NCBI GenBank assembly: GCA_002440905.1
Contig: DJWA01000009.1
Location: forward strand, 23,631-63,532
Direction: 5' to 3'
DNA length: 39,902 nt
From: Candidatus Roizmanbacteria bacterium UBA6242
GTDB taxonomy: Bacteria; Patescibacteriota; Microgenomatia; UBA1406; GWC2-37-13
Notes under the pieces: model-generated
Database searches by the model: none
What the model was told of the DNA's origin: nothing
The model's input: the letters and a program-made list of their open reading frames with translations, nothing else
Shown here: one piece after another, positions 34,492 through 39,902 of the stretch
Position numbering within the stretch: the first letter of the stretch is position 1
How the letters are laid out: each line of letters starts with the position of its first letter
Program-made: the position numbers and the translations under genes

Positions 34492-34591
34492 TTGTGTATA
34501 TGTAACTGGTAATGCTTAACCTTAACAGCCGGGTAACATAAAGTCAATGATCAGGGATTTATGACTTAAGCTTCCCTTCAGATAATCCTTC

Positions 34592-34640
34592 TATAAATAA
34601 AGTATGAAAGGAGGTGGTGCCCAAGAAATTTAATAGATAA
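34592..34640 (+). other. mini transcription unit with -10 box, strong SD and tiny frames
   Basis: TATAAA (34592-34597) is followed 6 bases later by ATG AAA GGA GGT GGT GCC, a 9-codon frame. This embeds a full Shine-Dalgarno AAAGGAGGTG (34607-34616), immediately followed by GTG CCC AAG of a 7-codon frame (ends 34640). A bidirectional terminator follows at 34662-34697. The element AAAGGAGGTG-RTGCC recurs at 39883 at the window end. It could be a small RNA or a very small gene. Confidence 0.3.
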
Positions 34641-34661
34641 TAAATTTAAGACAATTCGCCC

Positions 34662-34697
34662 AAAAAAAAACGGGAGGTTCCTTACCTCTCGTTTTTT
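34662..34697. terminator. bidirectional intrinsic terminator
   Basis: CGGGAGGT and ACCTCTCG pair (one G-T) around a 5-base loop, with A9 on the left and T6 on the right, so it works on both strands. It serves the minus-strand 96-residue gene (stop at 34717) and any plus-strand transcript from 34600. Confidence 0.8.
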
Positions 34698-34716
34698 ATG
34701 GCTAAAACTTTAATTT

Positions 34717-35007
34717 TTAAGGGATCCTAAACCGGTCCCTGGCACGAAAGACGTTGGTCCTCACCCACCTGGGTTCGGAGGCTAAAGATTTGACCGCGTA
34801 TCTGGCAATCTGAGTATCTGGAACTAGCCTACGATCCTCCATATGAGCTTCTCTTTGGCTTATTAACCATGCCTGCGTGTCCCACAACCCACTCTTCCTT
34901 TTACCAGCAACTCGCACTACCCCCTCGCTTATCTGATCCTTCTTCATGTCTAGCGTCTTAAATTCCGACTTTGGCCTGATTACAATCTTAAAATATTTAC
35001 CTTTCAT
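34717..35007 (-). CDS. small conserved-looking soluble protein
   Basis: A 96-residue, basic soluble protein. The pattern YFKIVIRPKSEFKT, then KSGLWDTQAWLISQREAHM, resembles a family of small uncharacterised bacterial proteins of similar length, but no function is known to me. The start at 35007 gives a Met-Lys-Gly opening. It ends 20 bases before the bidirectional terminator and is divergent from the membrane-protein gene at 35159. Confidence 0.65.
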   Translation of the reverse strand: MKGKYFKIVIRPKSEFKTLDMKKDQISEGVVRVAGKRKSGLWDTQAWLISQREAHMEDRRLVPDTQIARYAVKSLASEPRWVRTNVFRARDRFRIP

Positions 35008-35144
35008 AATTATCTACGCTTTATTTATGAACTTTTAATATAAAAAACCATTAAATTAATAACAAATAAAATTTAAATTGACCTGTTAAGAAATCATTCA
35101 AAAACCGGTAATAAAATAGTAAGACCGCATTGTAAGAAATCGTC

Positions 35145-35150
35145 TATAAT
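35145..35150 (+). promoter_or_regulatory. -10 box of the hydrogenase-like gene pair
   Basis: TATAAT ends 8 bases before the ATG at 35159, again predicting a leaderless mRNA. A direct repeat TAAGAAATC (35089-ish and 35133-ish) precedes it. Confidence 0.55.
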
Positions 35151-35158
35151 AAAATAGA

Positions 35159-35665
35159 ATGCAGACTAAAGAAATCACCTTATCAAAATCGAGTTTATTG
35201 TCATATCCCTATCTTTTTCCAGCGCTTGCTTTTACCATCCCCTTCCTTGTTTCTGGCCCTCAACTTCTGACTGGGACGCTTGTAAACTGTTTATTGTTTT
35301 CCTCTTCCTATTACTTTATGCGTAAAAACCAGATTATGGTTGCCGTCGGTCCGAGTATAGGAGCGCTTCTAAACGGGCTTGTGTTTGGAGGACTTACACC
35401 ATATCTCGCCTACTTCCTACCCGCCATATGGATAGGTAATGTAATCCTCATGAGATCCTTTTTAGCCTTAAAAAACCGAAGTTTCGCTATAAAAATAGTT
35501 ATACCGACTTTACTGAAGTCGCTATTTTTATTCGTATTCGCATACGCATTTTACAACACAGGGCTAGTTCCGAAGATCTTCCTGACCGCCATGGGTTTAT
35601 TCCAAATGACAACCGCCGTTATGGGAGGATTGCTCTTTCTATTAGTTAGAAAGGTAGTCAAATAA
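35159..35665 (+). CDS. five-helix membrane protein next to the hydrogenase-like gene
   Basis: A 168-residue hydrophobic protein with about five helices (residues 15-32, 36-53, 60-85, 88-105 and 115-165 in part). A GPSIGALLNGLVFGG segment is rich in small residues. No transporter family is recognised with confidence; it has some likeness to ECF-type substrate-binding membrane proteins. Two bases separate it from the hydrogenase-like gene, so the pair is one operon and probably works together. Confidence 0.65.
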   Translation: MQTKEITLSKSSLLSYPYLFPALAFTIPFLVSGPQLLTGTLVNCLLFSSSYYFMRKNQIMVAVGPSIGALLNGLVFGGLTPYLAYFLPAIWIGNVILMRSFLALKNRSFAIKIVIPTLLKSLFLFVFAYAFYNTGLVPKIFLTAMGLFQMTTAVMGGLLFLLVRKVVK

Positions 35666-35667
35666 TC

Positions 35668-36441
35668 ATGAGTGATACGGATAAACTCGTTGAGCTTTTG
35701 ACCAAAAAGGCCAAACTGGTCGCCATGGTCGCGCCTTCGTTTCCGATTATGTTTGAGGCTGGAAAACTCGTCGGACAACTCAAGTCTATCGGCTTCCAAT
35801 ATGTGGTTGAGGTGGCGGTCGGCGCCAAAAAGACCAACGAGCAGGCAGCGTCTATCCTCAAAAACAACCCACACACACGTTTCATCACCTCCCCTTGCGC
35901 CAGCTTTGTCCGCTTTATGCGCACCAAACACCCGGACCTCCTTCATCACGTCGCTTTTGAAATCGATTCCCCGATGGTGGCGACCGCAAAAATAGTCAGG
36001 CAGAAATGGCCAGACTATAAGCCGGTATTCATCGGTCCGTGCGTTGTCAAGAAACTCGAGGCTATTCAAGATCATCCAGAGCTTAATATTCTTGTCCTAA
36101 CCTATAGAGAACTCGAAGACGCCTTTAAAAGACTAGGGCTAGAAACCCCTGTCCCTAACGCCGATTTTGACCTAGCTGAACCTTCAACCCGCATATACCC
36201 CATAGATGGAGGTCTGACCGACACGTCAGGTGCCAGATCGCTACTTAAAGATGAGGAAATACGAGTGGTTTCAGGTTACAAAAACTGCGAGGTTGCCGTT
36301 CAGGAATTTGCCAAGGATAAGAAAATAAGGCTGTTGGACATCTTATTTTGCGACGGAGGCTGCGTAATGGGACCGGGAGTCAGAAGCGAGCTTCCGCTTG
36401 AGGGCAGGAAAGGGAAAATCCTCAAATATTCTGGCCACTAA
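35668..36441 (+). CDS. [FeFe]-hydrogenase-like catalytic-domain protein
   Basis: A 257-residue protein matching the large C-terminal domain of [FeFe] hydrogenases in outline. Loop L1 reads TSPCASFVRF (Cys77; the usual motif is TSCCPxW), L2 reads FIGPCVVKKLEA (Cys125; usual MPCxxKKxE) and L3 reads LFCDGGCVMGPG (Cys228, Cys232; usual CxxGC). So the four Cys holding the 4Fe-4S part of the H cluster are kept. The first L1 Cys, which shuttles protons, is Pro76. No N-terminal ferredoxin-like domains are present. Such proteins occur among sensory-type and uncharacterised [FeFe]-hydrogenase homologues. Catalysis is uncertain, and no hydE, hydF or hydG maturase gene is in the window. Confidence 0.75.
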   Translation: MSDTDKLVELLTKKAKLVAMVAPSFPIMFEAGKLVGQLKSIGFQYVVEVAVGAKKTNEQAASILKNNPHTRFITSPCASFVRFMRTKHPDLLHHVAFEIDSPMVATAKIVRQKWPDYKPVFIGPCVVKKLEAIQDHPELNILVLTYRELEDAFKRLGLETPVPNADFDLAEPSTRIYPIDGGLTDTSGARSLLKDEEIRVVSGYKNCEVAVQEFAKDKKIRLLDILFCDGGCVMGPGVRSELPLEGRKGKILKYSGH

Positions 36442-37017
36442 TCTACCCCTAAGGTCCCCAAATCCATATTTAAATTTATATGTATGTATATCTTATAGTC
36501 CAAGCTTTTTAGTATTTTCAGCACCTGTTGCCTATCAGCAAGGCTTTATGAGATCTTAAATTGCCCATTACGACTAACCCAACCTTGAATATGGATATCC
36601 TATAGACAGAATTAAGGCAGGGTCTAAATTAGTTGAACACTTGAGACAATTTGCGCTTCCTATTAGCCTTTTTGCCCTAAAAAAACGCGCCGGGCCCTCA
36701 GAAAATTTCTTTGGACTCGGCGGCGTATGGGTTTTTTTGTTCCCTTTAGCTACTTAGCTTTGTTTTCTTATTTATCCGCTCCATAAACCTCCTGGATAGT
36801 TTTCATCTTCGAATCGGGTCGGGACTTGTTTGTTCATATGATTCTTTGTTAACTTGTAACATCCAGCTGGCTTATTAAAAACTATCATATAATTTAAAAC
36901 TACAGGATACTTTTTTATTTGTCAAGGGGTATTTTACATACGCCATAATTAGCCTCAAATTGGAGAGATTTATATGTATAAGTTATATTATTAGAAGACT
37001 AATATATATTTGAAGTG
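36442..37017. other. 576-base intergenic region
   Basis: No gene of normal size is seen. It holds a bidirectional hairpin at 36679-36738 and, on the minus strand upstream of it, two mini frames: 21 codons at 36772-36837, and a 12-codon frame at 36746-36784 that follows AGGAGG by only 3 bases. TTGACA occurs on the minus strand near 36914 without a good -10 box. Confidence 0.4.
36679..36738. terminator. bidirectional intrinsic terminator
   Basis: ACGC-GCCGGG (36685-36694) pairs with CTCGGC-GCGT (36716-36726, one bulged G, one G-T). T7 follows on each strand (plus 36732-36738 after a 5-base gap; minus directly). A small inner AGAAA/TTTCT helix sits in the loop. Confidence 0.65.
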
Positions 37018-37356
37018 TCAAGCACCGTAGGCAAGAATGGACAGAATTATCATCGCGTGCAGCACAATAGCTCCAATATTCGTGATTATTATTGGTTTCA
37101 CTTTATGAAGAATGCCGTATATGAGCCAGAATGTTGAACTGGTGAAAAATCCCATCCAGGTTAAAAGGGACACCCCTTCGGCGCTTTTGGTCGACAGGAT
37201 CTCGTAAAGCTGGGGAACAAGTATGGATACCGAGAAGATCCCGATAAAATATATAAATCGGTCTATAAACCTCCTGAACCAGTCTGTTCTTTTCAAATAC
37301 GCGATAAAGTCTTGCGTCCGGTAGTTATCTACAATATGGTGCAGGCCGAAATTCAT
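37018..37356 (-). CDS. SemiSWEET-type PQ-loop transporter
   Basis: A 112-residue protein with an N-terminal, charged extension of about 30 residues, then three membrane helices of the SWEET/MtN3 type. The PQ motif is in LVPQLYEILSTKSAEGVSLLTW (residues near 47-68), followed by the W-x-x-Y segment of the third helix. SemiSWEETs pair to carry small sugars or other solutes. The extension is unusual. The gene stands alone on the minus strand; the region beyond it is intergenic. Confidence 0.82.
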   Translation of the reverse strand: MNFGLHHIVDNYRTQDFIAYLKRTDWFRRFIDRFIYFIGIFSVSILVPQLYEILSTKSAEGVSLLTWMGFFTSSTFWLIYGILHKVKPIIITNIGAIVLHAMIILSILAYGA

Positions 37357-37402
37357 ACCCTAATGCTAAATAAAATATCTGTAAATAACAATAAGAAGTC
37401 GC

Positions 37403-37939
37403 CTACTTGATTTTGTTTACGGCCCAGTAAGATACGATCGCGGCCGAAACTATGACATTTAGGGATTTATTAATCCCCCACATCGGTATCTCGACAATGG
37501 AATCGGCAAGGTCAAGGGTTTCCCGGGTAACCCCTGAGGTCTCATTGCCTAGTATTAGGGCAACGGGTGCGGTGTAGTCAGCCTCGGTATACGACACGGA
37601 TTTCTTATCCTGCTCAACGGCTAAAACACTAGTGTCAGGATTAGCTTCCTTCAACTCTTCAATAGCCTCGCGAGCCGTTTTTTTGTATACCCACGGAACT
37701 ACCTTGTAGGTGCCTATTGAAGCTTTTTTGATCCTGGAATTGGGTGGAATCTCCATCTCCCCGCACAAATACATCTTTTCAATCGCCAACCCGTCTGCCA
37801 GACGGAACAACCCCCCGATATTGTAAGTGTCATAGATATTTTCAAGAATAAAGAAGATTGGTCTTCTTTTGATATTCTTGAGTTTATCCTTTACTTCTTG
37901 CTCATCGATGTCCCTGAGTTCCTTAGCATTAAGCTTCAT
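37403..37939 (-). CDS. SpoU/TrmH-family RNA 2'-O-methyltransferase
   Basis: A 178-residue SPOUT methyltransferase acting on rRNA or tRNA ribose. Motif 1 ENIYDTYNIGGLFRLAD (near residues 33-50), motif 2 LILGNETSGV (near 127-136), and motif 3 IPMWGINKSLNV (near 151-162) form the knot that binds SAM. No extra RNA-binding domain is present. The exact target is unknown. A minus-strand TATAAT ends 6 bases before the ATG, so the mRNA is probably leaderless. Confidence 0.9.
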   Translation of the reverse strand: MKLNAKELRDIDEQEVKDKLKNIKRRPIFFILENIYDTYNIGGLFRLADGLAIEKMYLCGEMEIPPNSRIKKASIGTYKVVPWVYKKTAREAIEELKEANPDTSVLAVEQDKKSVSYTEADYTAPVALILGNETSGVTRETLDLADSIVEIPMWGINKSLNVIVSAAIVSYWAVNKIK

Positions 37940-37945
37940 GAGCTT

Positions 37946-37951
37946 ATTATA
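37946..37951 (-). promoter_or_regulatory. -10 box of the SpoU gene
   Basis: Minus-strand TATAAT, 6 bases before the ATG at 37939. Confidence 0.55.
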
Positions 37952-38035
37952 GCCTATTTATTTTATTTGACTTTCTTACAAATCAGGTATATTATCTAAC
38001 TAAACTATTACAATTTTGATAAGACTACCCTATAG

Positions 38036-38064
38036 TTGACAAATACTACGTCTTATAGTATAAT
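38036..38064 (+). promoter_or_regulatory. consensus promoter of the surface-protein gene
   Basis: TTGACA (38036-38041), 17 bases, TATAAT (38059-38064): both boxes perfect. Only 7 bases separate the -10 box from the ATG at 38072, so the mRNA starts at or beside the AUG. The -35 context CTATAGTTGA (38030-38039) is repeated at 38852-38861. Confidence 0.85.
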
Positions 38065-38071
38065 TCAGACC

Positions 38072-38728
38072 ATGAGCAAACTAATAGTTTCCTTATTGGT
38101 TGTTTTAACCGCTTCGTTCTTGTTTGTTAACAAGGTTTCAGCTGATTGTGTCGGTCAATACGGACAATATGGACAACCTTGTCCCTCATACGCCATAGTC
38201 GTTGACAAGATGGTCGGAAAACCTGGCACTTCAACAGACGCCAATAAATACAGCTATGTAGATAACTTGGGAGTCTCTGATCCCCGCTTTAAACCTGACC
38301 AAGTCGTATTCTTTAAAGTGAAAGTAAAAAATACTTCAACCACAAAACTTGTCGGAATGGAAGTCCGCGACACCGTACCCTCATATCTTGAACCTTTGGA
38401 CGGACCGGGAGACTTTAATTCAACAACCCGTGAGATTGTTTGGAACGCTGGAGATTTTGAAGTCGACCAGGAAAAGACATATTTTCTCAAAATGAGAGTC
38501 TATTCACAAGCTAATATCCCGTCAGACAAGGGACTCTTTTGTGTCACAAACTATGTGAAGGCCAACTCGTCAAACGCTTTCGATGACGATACCGCCCAGC
38601 TTTGTATTGAAAAACAGGTCACCGCCGAAGTCGTACCTTCAGCTGGTCCTGAATACGGATTGGCCCTTCTTGGAGGTCAACTGGCTTTGTTTGGAGCCGG
38701 TCTGTACCTTAAAAAGAGGTCATCTTAA
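38072..38728 (+). CDS. secreted, C-terminally anchored surface protein
   Basis: A 218-residue protein: signal peptide (residues 1-24, ending around VSA), a beta-rich middle with a DUF11-like repeat (a segment of VKNTSTTKLVGMEVRDTVP type), and a C-terminal hydrophobic helix followed by KKRSS. The sequence VPSAGPE just before the helix resembles a degenerate LPxTG sorting signal (LPxTGPE-type signals are known in Patescibacteria). It is therefore probably displayed on the cell surface. The ATG at 38072 is used because of the perfect promoter just upstream. Confidence 0.75.
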   Translation: MSKLIVSLLVVLTASFLFVNKVSADCVGQYGQYGQPCPSYAIVVDKMVGKPGTSTDANKYSYVDNLGVSDPRFKPDQVVFFKVKVKNTSTTKLVGMEVRDTVPSYLEPLDGPGDFNSTTREIVWNAGDFEVDQEKTYFLKMRVYSQANIPSDKGLFCVTNYVKANSSNAFDDDTAQLCIEKQVTAEVVPSAGPEYGLALLGGQLALFGAGLYLKKRSS

Positions 38729-38857
38729 CCTCTGGACACCTCATAAGAATACATAGGGTGTACTAACCCTTATTATTAATCTTATATATATACTAAATAG
38801 GATAATGTTGACGAATTGTGTATAAATAAGTTTAGTTTATTACAATCAGGACTATAG

Positions 38858-38886
38858 TTGATTTTCAGCTATAGTTATGTTATACT
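38858..38886 (+). promoter_or_regulatory. strong extended promoter of the structured region
   Basis: TTGATT (38858-38863), 17 bases, TATACT (38881-38886), with TGT just before it (extended -10). CTATAG occurs three times (38852, 38869, 38885). The start site should be near 38893. Confidence 0.7.
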
Positions 38887-38895
38887 ATAGGGCAT

Positions 38896-39018
38896 ATGTT
38901 TAAGGGACGAGACATATACCAATACAGGGAGTATAGACTCATAAATACCCAAGGGGGGAAGAGCGGATCAATCGCCGCTTTTTCCGCCTTGGGTTTTTTA
39001 GTGGAAAAGAACCTTTAA
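38896..39018 (+). CDS. possible 40-residue leaderless peptide over a terminator hairpin
   Basis: The ATG lies 9 bases after the -10 box, like other genes here. The frame runs 40 codons, starts MFKGRDIYQYREY, ends FLVEKNL, and crosses the hairpin at 38948-38999. It could be a real peptide, a leader, or chance in a terminator-bounded RNA. Confidence 0.3.
   Translation: MFKGRDIYQYREYRLINTQGGKSGSIAAFSALGFLVEKNL
38948..38999 (+). terminator. long hairpin followed by T6
   Basis: CCCAAGG (38948-38954) pairs with CCTTGGG (38987-38993), followed by TTTTTT. Inside, AAGAGCGG (38959-38966) pairs with CCGCTTTT (38975-38982). It would end a transcript of about 105 bases from the promoter at 38858-38886, or act as an attenuator for the RNA beyond. 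Confidence 0.7.
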
Positions 39019-39053
39019 CAACTCGTGGTTGGCTTTGGCCTGAACTCAAAGAA

Positions 39054-39532
39054 TAGGGGGTAAATCTTATCCCCTACTCCTTGGGCTTACAAGCCCAAGC
39101 ACTGTTTCGTCCCAGGCGGGGACTAGCTTCCCGCCTTAGGGCGGGACATATCAGTCTAGTCCCCGCCGTAAACAGGTGAGGACAAGTGTGGAAGGGCTAC
39201 ACGTTCATAAGCTTGAATGTGCGGGCACTTCCTCGCACTTTAACAAAATGGGTTACCCGGAAGTATCTGGAAGACTCAAAGATTAGCTCTTTGAGAGCTA
39301 AAGGATATCTACGGGTATTTCTGTCGAAAGACAGAATACAGGTTATATTTATGGGCAAATTTGGGCAATAAAGGGCAAATACATGGCTCAATTGAACACG
39401 AATGAACCCAATCACCTCACTCTTACCTTTCTTTCTGAAAGAATCAATTCCAATAATGGGGTTGTTTCAAGTAGGGAAAGAATGGCTTGCACTTTGACGC
39501 TAAAACGATTTAGCTTCAGGGAGCAAGTCATT
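39054..39532 (+). ncRNA. candidate large structured RNA
   Basis: No convincing coding frame, but many good helices in a row: TAGGGG/CCCCTA (39054-39076); CTTGGGCT/AGCCCAAG (39080-39099); a perfect 12-bp GGCGGGGACTAG/CTAGTCCCCGCC (39115-39126 with 39156-39167) enclosing TCCCGCC/GGCGGGA (39129-39146); AAGTG/CACTT plus GGAAG/CTTCC and an inner CACGTTCA/TGAATGTG (39184-39240); TTAGCTC/GAGCTAA (39283-39301); a GAAA-capped CTGTC/GACAG with GTATT/AATAC (39315-39339); and a closing AATGGCTTGC/GCAAGTCATT (39481-39532) around GCTAAA/TTTAGC. I do not recognise the family. RNase P, tmRNA and SRP RNA motifs are not seen. Confidence 0.5.
39353..39378 (+). repeat. three GGGCAA units at 10-base spacing
   Basis: GGGCAA starts at 39353, 39363 and 39373, an exact 10-base period, between the hairpins of the structured region. 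It may be an unpaired or protein-binding segment. Confidence 0.5.
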
Positions 39533-39558
39533 TAAAAAAAGAAAGGAGGCAGAATTCA

Positions 39559-39648
39559 ATGTTGATCGTAAAGATCGTTCTCGTAATCGCATTTGTGTTG
39601 GCAATGAGGGAAATGTTTGGTCCGGAAGAAACGAACGTTAAAGAGTAA
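39559..39648 (+). CDS. 29-residue membrane peptide
   Basis: ATG at 39559 preceded by GAAAGGAGG at good distance (9 bases), a strong Shine-Dalgarno site. The first 17 residues (MLIVKIVLVIAFVLAM) form a membrane helix; the tail is charged (REMFGPEE, KE). No family is recognised. It is the first of a run of tiny genes after the structured RNA. Confidence 0.6.
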   Translation: MLIVKIVLVIAFVLAMREMFGPEETNVKE

Positions 39649-39676
39649 GAATATCAAATTAACCAGGAGAAATAAA

Positions 39677-39868
39677 ATGCGACAAAGATTTAGTGTATGG
39701 CTATACATGTTTTTAGGTAGTGCCACAGCCTATTTACTCTACTGGATTGCACAGTTGAATGAAAAGTTTTCCCTCAGTGGAGGACTCAACTGTTTTATTC
39801 CTTTGATAATTGGAGTACTTATGGCGGTTTACGGTATAGCTAAGTGGATTATAAGCAGATATAAGTGA
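39677..39868 (+). CDS. 63-residue two-helix membrane protein
   Basis: The ATG at 39677 follows AGGAGA with a 6-base gap, so it is preferred over non-ATG starts further up. Two membrane helices are visible (about 7-22 and 36-56), with Arg/Lys at the ends. No family is recognised. It is 28 bases after the 29-residue peptide gene and 14 bases before another strong Shine-Dalgarno site. Confidence 0.65.
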   Translation: MRQRFSVWLYMFLGSATAYLLYWIAQLNEKFSLSGGLNCFIPLIIGVLMAVYGIAKWIISRYK

Positions 39869-39882
39869 TGCACATTGAATTG

Positions 39883-39900
39883 AAAGGAGGTGATGCCAAC
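39883..39900 (+). promoter_or_regulatory. strong Shine-Dalgarno site of a gene running off the window
   Basis: AAAGGAGGTGATGCC complements the 3' end of 16S rRNA over 10 bases. A gene probably starts just beyond 39902. The same element, with one or two changes, is at 34607-34624. Confidence 0.5.
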
Positions 39901-39902
39901 AA

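Noticed and set aside
35551..36075. 174-codon minus-strand frame opposite the hydrogenase-like gene
   Set aside because: The plus strand has all four cluster motifs, so the minus frame is a shadow.
39080..39099. CTTGGGCT/AGCCCAAG hairpin as a terminator
   Set aside because: No T run follows on the plus strand, and none on the minus strand.
39186..39371. 61-codon plus-strand frame starting at GTG in the structured region
   Set aside because: It has no ribosome site, no recognisable protein pattern, and its sequence is explained by several overlapping perfect stems.
39054..39532. RNase P RNA, tmRNA or SRP RNA
   Set aside because: ACAGAATACAGG near 39331 loosely resembles the end of RNase P RNA, but the conserved GAGGAAAGTCC and other core blocks are missing; no tRNA-Ala-like end for tmRNA and no SRP Alu or GNAR loop were seen.
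1..39902. CRISPR arrays, insertion sequences, integrase or transposase genes
   Set aside because: No regularly spaced repeats of the right size and no transposase-like protein were found.

Overview
The window looks like chromosomal DNA of a Candidate Phyla Radiation (Patescibacteria) bacterium, most like Microgenomates or Katanobacteria. This is inferred from moderately AT-rich DNA, tightly overlapping compact genes, many short proteins of unknown family, and a TATAAT-type -10 box only 5-9 bases upstream of many ATG codons, which implies leaderless mRNAs. TGA is used as a stop, so the recoded Gracilibacteria/Absconditabacteria are unlikely. The exact phylum cannot be fixed from the sequence alone.

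Layout. 1-5,312: a GT39-type glycosyltransferase, a sugar-nucleotide-type epimerase, a HAD-fold protein, a four-CBS protein and an M29 aminopeptidase. 5,334-16,480 (minus): a nearly complete de novo UMP operon in the order pyrB-carA-carB-pyrC-pyrD-aspA-like-pyrE-pyrF-PRTase-like. It has a promoter, an 11-codon leader peptide and a hairpin plus T8 attenuator in front of pyrB. 16,648-17,077: tRNA-Leu(CAA) and a small unknown gene. 17,112-20,839 (minus): purB-purA-guaB/guaC-like, a purine interconversion operon. 20,881-24,766 (plus): membrane-anchored methyltransferase, PAP2 phosphatase and an unrecognised 922-residue protein. 24,763-29,048 (minus): a copper-handling cluster with a CsoR repressor, a cupredoxin-like anchored protein, a CopA P-type ATPase and an HMA-DsbD-cupredoxin fusion, headed by a TTGACA/TATCCT promoter overlapping a G-tract operator. 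29,173-34,373: a Tat-like lipoprotein, dnaB, an MBL hydrolase and a PQ-loop-like membrane protein whose ATG directly abuts the CCA end of tRNA-Thr, then a membrane-anchored helical protein and tRNA-His. 34,400-38,728: small basic peptides, a membrane protein paired with an [FeFe]-hydrogenase-like domain protein, a SemiSWEET, a SpoU methyltransferase and a cell-surface protein. 38,729-39,902: an extended extended-hairpin region that looks like a structured RNA, followed by a cassette of tiny membrane proteins with strong Shine-Dalgarno sites, unlike the rest of the window.

How the genes fit together. The pyrimidine operon makes UMP from bicarbonate, glutamine, aspartate and PRPP. The purine operon converts IMP to AMP (purA, purB) and interconverts guanine nucleotides. 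Both consume aspartate, purB releases fumarate, and the aspartase-like enzyme could return fumarate to aspartate or supply it to the class 1-type dihydroorotate dehydrogenase. The strongest candidates for new biology are the pyr attenuator, the structured RNA at 39,054-39,532, the tRNA-to-AUG junction at 33,773/33,774, and the tiny Cys-rich peptide in the copper cluster.
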